A stretch of 64,000 bases of DNA from Engraulis encrasicolus (GCF_034702125.1 NC_085866.1:14071564-14135563); one strand, 5' to 3'. Counted from the first letter of the stretch, positions 47,842-59,500 are shown. The notes: a model not told the origin generated them from the letters alone. Numbers and translations are program-made.

Positions 47842-48195
47842 GCCTCGGCCATGTTCAAAGTTCAAAGTTCAAAGTACTTTATTTGCCATTTGTGCATAAA
47901 CTAGTAGTCCAAGCACACAGGAACTCTTGTCCAGGCCCTCTGAGTCAGATAAATAGAATTAAATAGACAAAATAGGAAAAGACAAAATACATTAAAAAGT
48001 GATAAAAATCGAGGAGATCAAAAGAATAATTTAAAAAAGTGGATCAAATGTCCTTTTTTGCCATCAGCCTCACTGTTGCTGGGAAGAAACTATTAAAAAA
48101 CCTTGCTTCTTTGGTAGGAATGCTGTCCGCTCTACTGTGTCTCAGTTTGTATGTGCAGTTCTTGTGTTTGAGTAGAGAGTTAGCTGGATGGAGTG
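47842..48195 (-). mobile_element. LINE 3' end with C-terminal RT codons
   Basis: Minus strand encodes KDPLHPANSLLKHKNCTYKL through FFNSFFPATVRLMAKKDI and stop, the C-terminus of a CR1/Rex-like protein, then a short 3'UTR ending in TTTGAAC repeats at 47842-47875. Confidence 0.75.
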
Positions 48196-48383
48196 GGTCT
48201 TTAAAGGGGTATGCCACTATTTTGGGGGTTAATACAGTTAAAATCGTTGGCTGGGGTTTATAAAGGTGATAAAGTGTCTTATTTTTCATGTAAGCCGTTG
48301 TCTTGCTTTAAGACAAGTTAAAAGAGGGAGCATGTCGCTAAGTTAGTGAAAGTCAATGCATCCGTGTAGCATGGGGAGTGTGT

Positions 48384-48616
48384 CTATGTTCCCACAGCCC
48401 ATTGGTCCCACAGCCCATTGGCCCCACATCACTAAGATTTTTAACATTATTTTTAGGCCTATTGATTCTCTTAGTTTACTTGGAAATGTGGGAACATGGA
48501 GTTGTAGAGCATAGGGCTTATATTTGAATAATTTCTTAGAACTGTGGGAACATGGAGCAGCAGGAATAAGCTGGGACCATTTGGGCTGTGGGACCAATGG
48601 GCTGTGGGAACATAGA
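48384..48616. repeat. Fold-back repeat (TTCCCACAGCCCATTGG arms)
   Basis: Arms of about 35 bp with doubled ccacagcccattgg units at each end, nested inside the 48201-51155 element. Confidence 0.65.
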
Positions 48617-48624
48617 TCTGACCC

Positions 48625-49010
48625 CGTAGCGTGCTACATGCTACAGTGTCCTCTGAGCTCACAGTCAGTACGGGATCTCCACAAGGATGCTGCCTCAGTC
48701 CTAAGGTCTTCACGCTGTATACCCATGACCTTCTCTCAAGCCATGACAACACCATCATCATCAAATATGCTGATGAAGCCTACATGATGTGTAAGCAGAG
48801 CAAGGGCAAGTCACTCTGTCAGAAAAGTCTCTGACAAAAGTCCATGATGTCCATCGATCCCAAAATGTTGGTAGTTTGAAGAAGTTCTTCTTCCCCAAAG
48901 CTGTCACTACAACACACACTTGCTGGACTGTGTTCATCTATAAAGGGCTGTGCACCTTGATAATGACTATAAAAGTATTCTATTCTATTTTCTATTATAC
49001 TGTAGAATTG
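48625..49010 (+). pseudogene. LINE reverse-transcriptase fragment, catalytic motif lost
   Basis: Plus strand reads STGSPQGCCLSPKVFTLYTH then IIIKYADEAYMMCKQ. The expected FADDT is YADEA here. It jumps directly to a LINE 3' end (TATTCTATT tail), so most of the element is deleted. Confidence 0.78.
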
Positions 49011-49081
49011 TTCAGTGTGTCCCCCCTCTCTCCCCCTAGATGATTCCAGCATTCCAATTGGCTGCGTCTCGCGGTCCTGCT

Positions 49082-49738
49082 TTAACCCTCCTGTTATCCT
49101 CAGATTTAGGTTACATCCGTGATCATTGGGGTCATTTTGACCCCAGCCACTTAAATGTCTACAAACTCAGTAGAAGCAAAAACTTTTGCACCGGTTTATG
49201 CCTCAGATATTTACTGTTGCTCTGTTAGGGACATAAAAAGCCCTTTAGATGAGTCCTAGCACCCCCACACACAGCCCACACACCAAAAAAACCTAATCCA
49301 TGACTAGGCGAAAATGTGCAACAACTGTCCAAAAGTTGCCTTGAATTCGTTTTGGCCCTTGTCCACATCATACATATTGTTAGTTATCAGAGCCCTAAAT
49401 AAAGCAAAATGTTCTGTTCTGAATAACTTAATCTTCAGGTAATTTCCATACGTAACCTAGACAGATTGAAACATGTATTAGCAAAATATGGATGTTCCAT
49501 TCATGTTTAATACACTTAAAATAATTGGGGTAAAATTGACCCCAACACAGATGTAACCAAAACATGTACAGCACTTAGGGAAAACTTTTTTGTGGATATT
49601 TTACTTTTTTCACGTTGACCCCATATATTTAGGAAAAGTCATCAAAGATGAAGCAAAAGAATTATGTACTTCAAGTATTTTTCAGACGTTAAACATTGAA
49701 TGGGGTCAAATAGACCCCAAGGATAACAGGAGGGTTAA
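49082..49738. mobile_element. piggyBac-like MITE (TTAA target)
   Basis: TTAA then CCCTCCTGTTATCC at the left and GGATAACAGGAGGG then TTAA at the right. The body repeats ggggtcattttgacccca-like segments. 657 bp, no transposase. Confidence 0.82.
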
Positions 49739-49875
49739 ATAAGTTCATGTTATGTTCCATTTCAGTTAGTCTTTGGTTATCGTTTATTGTGGCTCGTCGC
49801 TCACTTAGCACGGACAGATTTGACATTCCTGTTCTTGCCAGAGCTAAAGCCGCCTATACCAAGACAACAGTGTGT

Positions 49876-49877
<2 letters not shown>

Positions 49878-49925
<48 letters not shown>

Positions 49926-49985
49926 ATTTATTTTATATAGCGCTTTTCAAGGCACCCAAAGACGCTTTATATGTGTTACTGTACT
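49878..49985 (-). mobile_element. L2-like LINE tail with (ATT)n
   Basis: Minus strand AAGCGTCTTTGGGTGCCTTG ... GCGCTATATAAAATAAATG followed by (ATT)n, a typical L2 3' end. Confidence 0.65.
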
Positions 49986-50619
49986 TATGCCTGAAGAAGT
50001 ACAAGTAAAGATCATCTAAACTACATCGATTGCTCCTTGTTGTGTGAAACCCCAACCCACGTCGAGAACCCCCAGCGCAACAATACGCTATTTCTATAGC
50101 CTACTGTACTTCCATTCCAATTGTATCATTCAAGGAGATTTTTAAGGTGTTCGGGAAAGTTTATATGGCATGGCCCTATATGGGCTTATACAGTAGCCTA
50201 GGCTTTCTTATGATGTGCTGTCAGTGCAGGGAAGAATCTGGAAAAAAATCTACATTTGTTATGATATTTTTGTAAACATAAAACAAAGTGTTTTAAATAG
50301 GTTAGGCGATATTTCTTTAAAATAATTTTGTGAATAAAATAGGCCTAGGCCTATAATGTAGTAGCCTAATTTCCCAAAATTTCAATCATTGTAAGGACAT
50401 TTGGCATAAAAGTCTGAATAATGAATTAATCTATTAGATGAGCATATTTGCTGAGCCCATCATTGGTGTAGGCCTTGTCCTACCTGTAACAACAGATTCT
50501 TTTTTATGTGGCCAGATATCATTTATATTTTGTTGTGCACATTCAGTTATATTACCCAGGCAAAGAAACATATGGTTCAGTAATGGGGCAATGGGAATGT
50601 GAGTTCTTTTTTTTAGGAT

Positions 50620-50800
50620 AATGTTTCTCAACGGGGGCGGTACAGCCCACCAGGGGGTGTTTGGGGCACTAGGGGGGCGCTCAGAAGGATACAGCTGAGA
50701 AGGGGCGGTGCTTAGTTGCCATTAGGGGGCATTTAGCCCGTTTAATTTTTGAATACTAAGGGGGCGGGCATTTTCAGGCTGATGATGAGGTCAAGCTGGC
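50620..50800. mobile_element. hAT-like element fragment (GGGGGCG-rich)
   Basis: Starts aatgtttctcaacgggggcg; related to the fragment at 57862-57976, which preserves the opposite end (ggcggagaaccactg). Confidence 0.55.
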
Positions 50801-51310
50801 GTTTGAAGGCTCTTTTTGACTCCTGGGTTCTGGTGCCATTTCAACTTCAAATATCGTTTTGGAAAAAGCCCTGATATAAGATAAATATCAGCAAATGAAG
50901 GGCTTATTCGTGCAATTGAAACATAAGTGATGATGTAGTGTAAAATCACAAATACATCTACGTACATGACATTTCAGCGTTTTTCTGTCCAAAATTGTGG
51001 CTGTGCTTGGTGGTGTAAAATGATGGGGACAGCTGTTGCTATGGGATGATTTATTGTGTTTGCTCTTATTCTACATCCTCTTCGCCTGTGTCTTGTTTGA
51101 TGTTACATCTCCACAAAATTGTATTAAGCCCCAAAATAGTGGCATACCCCTTTAAGTTATCATAAGTTAACTGAAATTCATACGAGGTCTAAAACTATCA
51201 TGGCCCACCATGTCCACCCATCATCCTCAGTTGAATGTTGAGATGGTGTCCACGCCTTTGTCTTAGTAGAAAAGTTTTTGCTCGGTGCACAATTCCAAAC
51301 CAAAAATGCA

Positions 51311-51702
51311 GTGTGAAGAAAAAGGAGTCACACACAGGGGCTTGATGCTGTTCAGTGAAACTGTATTAAAAGCTGAAAAATAAAGAGAAGCCAAAACAAA
51401 AAGTGGGATGCAAACGTTTCGGGTCTAGCCCATCATCAGTGTTCCCAAAAATGTTTCAGCTTTTTTTTTGTTAAATATATTTTTACGGGCTTTTTTGCCT
51501 TTATTTGATAGGATAGTCTGAGATGGTGACAGGAAGCAAGTGGGACAGAGAGACGGGGTGTGATTGGGAAATGACCCCGGCCGGGCTCGAACCGGGGTCC
51601 CCATGACCACAGCGCCCCCCATGTTTCAGCTTTTAATACAGTTTCAATGAATGAATGAATGAATGCATCAAGCTCCTGTGTGCGACTACTTTTTCTTCAC
51701 AC
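51311..51702 (-). repeat. Fold-back element C with hammerhead-like core, split by a SINE
   Basis: Outer arms gtgtgaagaaaaaggagtca and tttttcttcacac, and inner arms aaactgtattaaaagctg / cagcttttaatacagttt, pair across the element. On the minus strand 51446-51405 reads CTGATGA, T, GGG(C)...CCC stem, GAAACGTT, flanked by GGG-AA-CA / TG-CAT-CCC. A tRNA-SINE interrupts the right arm. Confidence 0.7.
51455..51621 (-). mobile_element. tRNA-derived SINE inserted in fold-back C
   Basis: Minus strand CCCCGGTTCGAGCCCGG (B box), then TTCCCAATCACACCCCGTCT and TATCAAATAAAGGCAAAAA tail. A related, eroded body lies at 2750-2800. Confidence 0.78.
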
Positions 51703-51833
51703 CACCTATCATCCTCTCCCATTTTCCCCCCACCTGACCCTCTGCATGCGTCACTACAATGCCATCTCTCCTTGTCCCCTGTGCCTCTGCCGGCATGCTT
51801 AGGTCTTTATTTATATCCGTCAATGTCATGGAG

Positions 51834-52251
51834 TTAAAGGGACAGTTTGGTCAATTTCAACATGCAGTTGCAATGCTCACACTACCATGGACTTGTCAGT
51901 GCCTGAGATTTTTTTTTCTTCTTCTTCAGCCGTTTCCGAGATCCTGGTCATTGTAATGGGGGCAGCTCTTTGTTTACATTTCAAAAAAACATTTTTATTT
52001 ATTCCCAAAAACATCCAAAAGGTTATAAAACATCAGCAGACAACTAGCAAACAGCAGTACCTTTTGGGAAAATATTTGGAGTTGGCCTATGTTTCATTTT
52101 TAAAAAATGTAAACAAACGCTGCCCCCATTAGAATTGCCCATATCTCGGAAAGGGCTGAGCCGAAAAATGTGGCATCACCAGGTACTGACAAGTCAAGGG
52201 TAGCGTGAGCATTACAACTGCATGTTGAAATTGACCAAACTGTCCCTTTAA
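51834..52251. mobile_element. TTAA-flanked fold-back MITE, AAAGGGACAGTTTGG ends
   Basis: TTAAAGGGACAGTTTGGTCA and its complement bound an almost complete palindrome with central tttatttattcccaaaaaca and gggaaaatatttgg. TTAA at both edges. Same family as 55848-56242. Confidence 0.82.
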
Positions 52252-52319
52252 CATGAGGTCACACATCTGATGTACAGATATAGCCCGGTTCATCCTTATT
52301 CAACAACATGCATGTACCA

Positions 52320-52321
<2 letters not shown>

Positions 52322-52386
<65 letters not shown>

Positions 52387-52420
52387 TGTTTGTGTTTGTG
52401 TGTGTGTGTGTGTGTTTCCT
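52322..52420. repeat. (GT)n microsatellite
   Basis: Two TG blocks separated by TTTGTG units. Confidence 0.95.
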
Positions 52421-52593
52421 TTGGTAGGCATCATGAATGTGTGTGGGTGCTAATTGTAACTGCATGTCTGCGTGTCCTGTGTGAAATATAACCCTACTGC
52501 TGCACTCGTGACACTCATGCACATGTCTGTAGCAACCTTTCTGTCTGACTCAATGGTCTGTCTATCTCTCTGTTCAACTGTCATTCTCTAGGC

Positions 52594-52931
52594 CAGTGTT
52601 TCTCAACCTTTTCTTAGGCGAGGCACCCTTTCAATTCATGAAAAATTTCAAGGCACCCCAAACCAAAAGCCGTAAAATGGCATCGCATCCGATACCACAC
52701 AAGCTTAGAAAAGGAGCACATTTGGAGATGTCACACGAACTACGTTCGAAGTTGCAGCTGACTGGGGCGACCTATATTTACTTTATTGTGCGTAATTCAC
52801 AGATGAACGATTCCACTGACTAGCATTAACGTATGAATTTAGACAAATATGTATTATATTGCATCATTTGTTTATCAGCCACGTTTCCGCGGCACCCCAG
52901 CGTGCCCCGGCACCCCTGTTGAGAAACACTG
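52594..52931. mobile_element. hAT MITE, TSD CTCTAGGC/CTCTAGCC
   Basis: Ends CAGTGTTTCTCAACC and GTTGAGAAACACTG; the octamers differ at one base. Confidence 0.87.
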
Positions 52932-53045
52932 CTCTAGCCTATCATGCATGCATCTTTCTCTATCTCTATCTGTCTCTCTCTCTCTATCTGTCTCCGCAGC
53001 TGTCTTTTGCACCAAATATAACCCAGCAAATTTTAAATTCAAAAT

Positions 53046-53082
53046 CAACCAACAAACAAACAAACAAACAAACAAACAAATA
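53046..53082. repeat. (CAAA)n microsatellite
   Basis: About nine units upstream of birc7. Confidence 0.9.
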
Positions 53083-53361
53083 AAACACTGTGGTTAGCTA
53101 AGGGCATCCATAGTAGGGCCTACAAATGTTGGTACTGATTGTTTAATGATTGTTTACTAATTTTTCAGTAAAAACGTGCCAGCTTTCTATGTCCATTTGA
53201 TCCATATCTCACATCTCAGACATTTGTTATTGGTGTGTCATGTTTGCATGACTAGGCCACACGCCTTTTGACCAACAGGGGTATTCTGGAACGCTTCACT
53301 GCGCAAGTGTCAATCCGTAAATAGCCACTGCGCGCTCTGCTGCTCGGGTGGACGGTCCACT

Positions 53362-53433
53362 ATGGAACGTAAGTGGAATGACGGGCACGAGATCGGATGG
53401 CAGCCCAAACGCAAGCCCCACCATGACGGATGA
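53362..53433 (+). promoter_or_regulatory. Overlapping upstream ORF at the birc7 start
   Basis: ACTATGG at 53359-53365 is a good initiation context (A at -3, G at +4) and opens a 23-codon frame ending TGA at 53431-53433, out of frame with and overlapping both candidate birc7 starts. Confidence 0.55.
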
Positions 53434-53921
53434 CCGGAGCACTCTCTCTACGGACCCTGGGGAGCCACCCGGGATGCGTAGCGAGGAGGAACGATTTCGA
53501 ACTTTCCAAAACTGGCCAAGCGACGCGCCGGTAACCCCGACGGCCTTGGCAAGGGCTGGATTTTACTTTCTTGGTGCCGGAGATCAGGTGCAGTGTTTCT
53601 GTTGCGAAGGAATACTGAGATTTTGGGTTCATGGAGACAATGCGTTGGAGGAACATAGACGGCACTTTCCCAGGTGTGATTTCATTCTGGGTAGAAATGT
53701 TGGCAATATACGGCGATATATCGAACCTGGATCAGACGACGTGGATGGACAACTTCTGACTCAACTTCAGAGGATGACCGTGGATGACCAAGGAGTTGGC
53801 GGTCAAGCGGTGTACCCGGAGATGGAGTCGGAAGATGCTCGCTTGACCACATATCACAACTGGCCGACAGGAGCTTCTGTCCAGCCTGATGCTCTGGCCA
53901 GGGCAGGGTTTTTCTATACTG
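53378..53921 (+). CDS. birc7: birc7 exon 1: BIR1 and start of BIR2
   Basis: [20 protein letters not shown] with [20 protein letters not shown] is BIR1; [20 protein letters not shown] starts BIR2. Donor |gtatgt after FFYTG. Confidence 0.88.
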
Positions 53922-54442
53922 GTATGTAACATTTTTTTGATTATCGCCCATCATGGATAGGAACAATAAGCTGTCCTGTTTGCCATGTTTTGCGCACTCA
54001 CGGAGCCAAGACCAAAAACGAAACAGGGACAATAGCCTACACAAACATCAAAATGTTTTAATTGTTCCTCTCAGTCAATAAACATTTGCGTTCACATTTC
54101 CTATTCACAAAAATGAAATGGATCGCTAAAGTTCTTTGTGTACTGGATCACGCGACTGGGGTCACGCTGACAGGCGCAGAGAAAAAGCTAGACAGCGCGA
54201 GGCTGTTGCCATTCCATTGAAGTTCGCGCCGTGGTGCTGTTTTCCACTATAATGTGAGGAAAAACATCAACCTTTTCACAAGAACCAATAATATGCAATA
54301 TGTGAAAGCAAGCACTCGGAAGAAGTGGTTCATAACTTTAACGTTTAAAGCCCTAAAAGACTAAGAATATTGTGTGACTGTGTGAATATGTGACTGACTA
54401 AGAATAACGTGTGACCGTGTGAATATGTGACTGTCTTTTTAA

Positions 54443-54525
<83 letters not shown>

Positions 54526-56434
54526 GTGCGTGTGTGTGTGTGTGTTTGAGAGAGAGAGAGAGAGAGAGGGGGGGGCGGGGGAGGAGAGAGAGAGAAAGAA
54601 AGAACAAAACCCACATAATCACATAATGTAGGCGATATTTTTGTTTTGGTAGGCCATGGGGACAATGTCAAGTGCTTCTTTTGTGATGGGGGTCTGAGGA
54701 ACTGGGAGCCTGGTGATGACCCGTGGCAAGAGCATGCCAAGTGGTTTCCACGGTAAGGGGACAATGAAAAAGTGTGCCGAGAAAAAAAAGAAAAAAGACA
54801 AAGCTGCAGTTGGTTAGTCTGACATTTTGCCACACCATTCCCCACAGGTGTGAGTATCTGCTCCAAACAAGAGGACGTGAGTATGTCAGCAACATCCAGG
54901 AGTCCTACTTTCACATGGGGGAGACAGTTGTAAGCATCACACTTTTACCTGTCACAATGAAATGTCCCTTATCGTGCACCTTTAAAGCAACCAATACAAT
55001 TCATGACAAGGGCCCAAGGAACATTATCACTGAATTTACTAAATGTAGGCCTATATAACTGAATTTATTTTGAAAAATATATGTAATGTTGACTTTAAAA
55101 TTTCATTGATATTATTGTGTTTGATATATTGGTGTTGGTTTGATATTGTCATTGATTTGACATATACTGTTTTTGAATGTACAGTACATATTAAAATAAC
55201 AGCCTTTACAAACTTATCTTACAGAGTGGCTCCCAAGTTCCTGTTACCCGAGACATGACCCCAGGAAGTGGTAAGTGAACATAGGGTGCATCCCAATATG
55301 TGACCTTGCCTCCTCCACTTGTGCTTGTCTCCTCGTCCCACCTCCTGGCCCTTCCTTCGTGGAGAAAGCGATAAAGTTTCCCAGCTGTCAGCCTAGCCAC
55401 AACAACTTTTGAGGGACTGTTTTCATTCACCATAACAATTGCACACGAGAAAAAGACTCTACAATTGAGCTTTTGCAAGATATTGAAATATAATGCTGTT
55501 GTCAGTGATGTCATCATGACGAGAAGCGAGTGGAGGAGGCAAGTGGAGGAGTCAAGGTCCCATATTAAGATGCACTCATACTGAAAGGAAAATAAAGGTC
55601 CGCAACACTGTTCGATGCTCCCAAAAATTCGGAATCTCAGTCCATGAAGGACTGAGAGTCTGAAACGTTGTGCTATTACATTTTTGGGAGCATTTAACAG
55701 TGTTGCGGACCTTTATTTTCCTTTCAGTTGCCTTATATTTGGTCAAGCACCTGTTCTACTGATATGCACGCATTCTCTGACGTTTTGAAGTGAGCATACT
55801 CACTCATCAATGCCAATACCAAAGGGTCAGACCAATGCTTTGATGTCTTAAAGGGCAACTCCTGCCAATTTCATTTTTGCTCACGCTACCCTTGACTTGT
55901 CAGTACCCGGTGATGCCGCATTTTTTGGCTCATCCCTTTCCGAGATATGAGCTATTCTAATGGGGGCAACTTCTGTTTACATTTCATTCTATTTATTCCC
56001 AAAAACATCCAAAAGGTTATGCAACATCAGCAGACAGCTAGCAAACAGCGATACCCTTTGGGAAAATATTTGGAGTAGGCCTATGCTAATTAAAAAAAAA
56101 ATGTAAACAAAAGTTTACATTAGAATAGCTGATATCTCGGAAAGGGCTGGGCCAAAAAATGCGGCGTCACCGGGTACTGACATGTCAAGGGTAGCGTAAG
56201 CAATACAACAGCACATTGAAATTGGCAGGAGTTGCCCTTTAAAGTAGCTGGCTGGATCGCATGCCCATGTACACGTATGCTGCTGCCCACATGTTGATGA
56301 CATGATGCTTCACCTGCTTTACTCACTCGCTGACAATGAAGCAAAGAAATAATGCTTAATACAGAAAATGTTTTCAGTCAGTCCCTAAATGACCACGCAT
56401 TTGGAGTGTGTGTGTGTGTTTGTGTGTGTTTGTG

Positions 56435-56511
<77 letters not shown>

Positions 56512-59500
56512 AAAGAGAAGGGGCATCGCTATAAGCATTGCAAAGCTGTTGCACAGTATGCCTCCCACCCCCTATGCCTTTGTCCCTGAGGTGACTGAGT
56601 TCAAATTCACACTCCATTTGCACAACATGTTCCTAGTATGCACTGTCACAGTTGCTATCTGCCTGTGTATGTTGGCTCTATTCTGACATTCACCAACTCT
56701 CAAACACTCTTTGTATCTGAAAATATCTGGAAGGCGTGAATGCACAGTGGGTCATTCAGAGCAAAGGAAATCATCCATTGCACATTGTCTACTGTACATT
56801 GCTTCACTGATTTGAAAACAAGAGCTTGTTTTCCACGTTGCCATCATGTTGAGTGGCTGAAACTATTGCTGTATGACTTCATCACAAATAAGCTGCTTTA
56901 ACTTAACCCATGAAGACACAGCGTTATACATTTGTTGTGACCAGAATGGCAGTGACCAAGTCGTAGTGCATTACTAAAGGCCCTGTGTCATGTCATGGAA
57001 GTGTAATACTATGGTAGTTAACTTTTCAGTGACTATTACAGTGTGCCACTGGAGGTACGGCGTGCATTAAGGTCCTACTACTATGAGAAAATGGGTCATT
57101 ACATGTCACTCAAGCTGATTGTGTGAGAGTTGGCAGCTACTGTCTGCAATACATTGGCCATTAGTCCTAGCCACAGGTGATTCCAGACTCCATTGGGAGC
57201 TCTATTGGCCCCTCTACAGCCTGAGGTTTGTCAGGCCTTGGGGGCCCCTACAGCAGCAACCTGTTGACCCCATGTTGTGGTGACCTGTGTTGCCTTTTGG
57301 CGAGCTGGCCCTCTGACCCCTCGTACCGTGATGAGCCCGCAGCACACCAGCTCCCTACCTGACCTCTTGACCTTTTCCAGACCCACTGACCCCTCCTCCA
57401 CCTCTCTGTCTCTCTTTGACCTGGCAGACGTGGTTGGGGAACATTCATTTCACATTCAAAATAGCACTACATACATGCAATATCAGAAATACTATGTTGG
57501 TTGGACGACAACAAGGCCCATTTTTCAGATACATCACACGTAGGCCATTTGGAAGGACAGAGGGTCCTCTTCCGCTCTAGTTTGGTCCTTCAGCTATACT
57601 AGGTTGGGGAAATGATCTGTGTGTCTCTCTGACCCGGCAGACGTGGTCACATTCAAAATAGCCTACACACATGCAATATCAGAAATACCTATGTTGGTTT
57701 GACAACAAGGCCTATTTTTCAGATACACGTAGGCCATTTCACAGGTAGGCCATTTTGAAGGACAGAGGGTCCTCTGGGTCCGCTATAGTAGTTTGGTCCT
57801 TCCGCGGCTATAGGTTGGGGAAATGATTTATGTGTCTCTCTGACCCGGCAGATGTGGTGGGGGGCTTAATACTGAAAGGGGTGTTGTCGGGCTTATGATA
57901 AGGTCAAGGGGGCGTTGGGGGGCTTGTGATGAGGCCAAGGGGGGCGTTTGTTGAAAAAAGGCGGAGAACCACTGCGCTATAGTTTGGTCCTTCCGCTACA
58001 GTTTGGGGAAATGATTTGTGTGTCTCTCTGCCCCGGCAGACGTGGTGGGGGGCCAGGGGTCTGCGGCGGCCCTGCTGTCCCCCGTGGTGCAGACGGTGCT
58101 GGGCATGGGCTTCGAGGCGGCGCTGGTGCAGAGCCTGGTGCAGACACGCTACCTGCTGACGGGCCGCCACTACACCTCCGTCTCAGACCTGGTGGCCGAC
58201 GTACTGCAGGCGGAAGAGGAGGACCGGCTACGCGGAGAGCAGACCACAGGTGGGGGGTGGGGGGTTAATAGAGGGGACCAGACGACTGGTGGGGGGGCGG
58301 GGGGTGGGTAGAGGGGAGCAGAGGACATGGGAGGGTGGGGGGCATAGAGGAGGACCGGCTACGCGGGGAGCAGACCACAGGTGGGGGGTGGGGGGGTGGA
58401 GGTAGAGGGGAGGAGACGACAGGTGGGGGGTGGGGGGTAGAGGGGAGCAGAGGACATGGGAGTGGGGGGTATAGAGGAGGACCGGCTACGTGGGGAGCAA
58501 ACCACAGGTGGGGGGTGGGGGGGGGAATAGAGGGGAGCAGACGACAGGTGGGGGGGTGGATGGAGGGGAGCAGAGAGCATGGGGGGGGGTGTAGGGGGTA
58601 TTGTGGGTTAGGGGAGCAGAGGACAGGTGTGGGGGGGTAGTGAGTATTGTGGGATAGGGGAGAAGACACGAGGTAGGAGATGGGGTGTATAGGGGTGCAA
58701 CAACCCGATCTGAGTAGCTGCCCGATGTGAGTCATATGTGAGTCGCACATGTGCTGTTGATGTAAACATGAAACACTCGTTGAAATAGTTCATAAAGTTT
58801 TTCAATGTTCAATAAAGCGTTAAGCCCCCAAAGGCTGTCGCTGTCACTGCCATCTTCAGATTCAAATTGCGTGGCTGAGGTCAGATGAGCTTGCTGTCAC
58901 ACAAGCGTTTCATGTTTGCACCAACAGCACATGCACGACGAGTCAAATAGGACTCACATCACATAGGGAAGCTCCTCACATGGGGTTGCTTGCTACAAGG
59001 GGGAAGCAAACATCAGGTGAGGTAGTAGGGGTTGGGTAGGTATGAGGTGTTGTTGGGTGGCTGGGAATTATATCTGTGAGGGTGGAGGATTTTATTGGGG
59101 TGAAAGGTTTTTTGGGGTGGGGGCAGTCACTCGGGTACATAGGTGGGTTTGAGGGACCTATTGTCAGGTTTGGATAATACGCACAGTGGTGTGGATTGGA
59201 GATGCACATAATCTCTTCGAACCTATTCAACCTCCTTTGGAAATTCTCTTCTCTTACAATACGCACATTCTAAATTCCAAAGCGAAAACTTCACCACTAA
59301 TACAATACAACCTGTCACGAAATGAAACAAAGGGTAGGCCTACATTGTCCTTGCATGATACATTTTTCCATCGCCATATGTACTGCATAGTTTACTCAAC
59401 TTCTTAACACTAAGAAGTACCACTACGCCATATCCGTACAGTACAGTACCTACAAGCCTATGTACTCCATTGAATGTAGGCTATTAGAACTGTTGTTCAG

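Larger units (their letters stand above)
48201..51155. mobile_element. TTAA-flanked element with 35-bp TIRs, about 2.95 kb, filled by nested insertions
   Basis: TTAAAGGGGTATGCCACTAT at 48201 and its complement at the right edge agree over about 34 of 35 bases, including a following TTTTGGGG and TTAATAC. TTAA sits at both outer edges. No transposase frame is visible. The inside is a stack of other repeats. Confidence 0.75.
46983..53377. other. Intergenic transposon-rich region
   Basis: Between the divergent unknown gene and birc7. It contains the TATA box, two LINE remnants, TTAA-type elements, SINE, fold-back C and hAT MITEs listed separately; no host gene seen. Confidence 0.6.

Noticed and set aside
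53348..53377. Upstream GTG extension of birc7 (VDGPLWNVSG)
   Set aside because: GTG is not a usual vertebrate start; the first in-frame ATG is at 53378.
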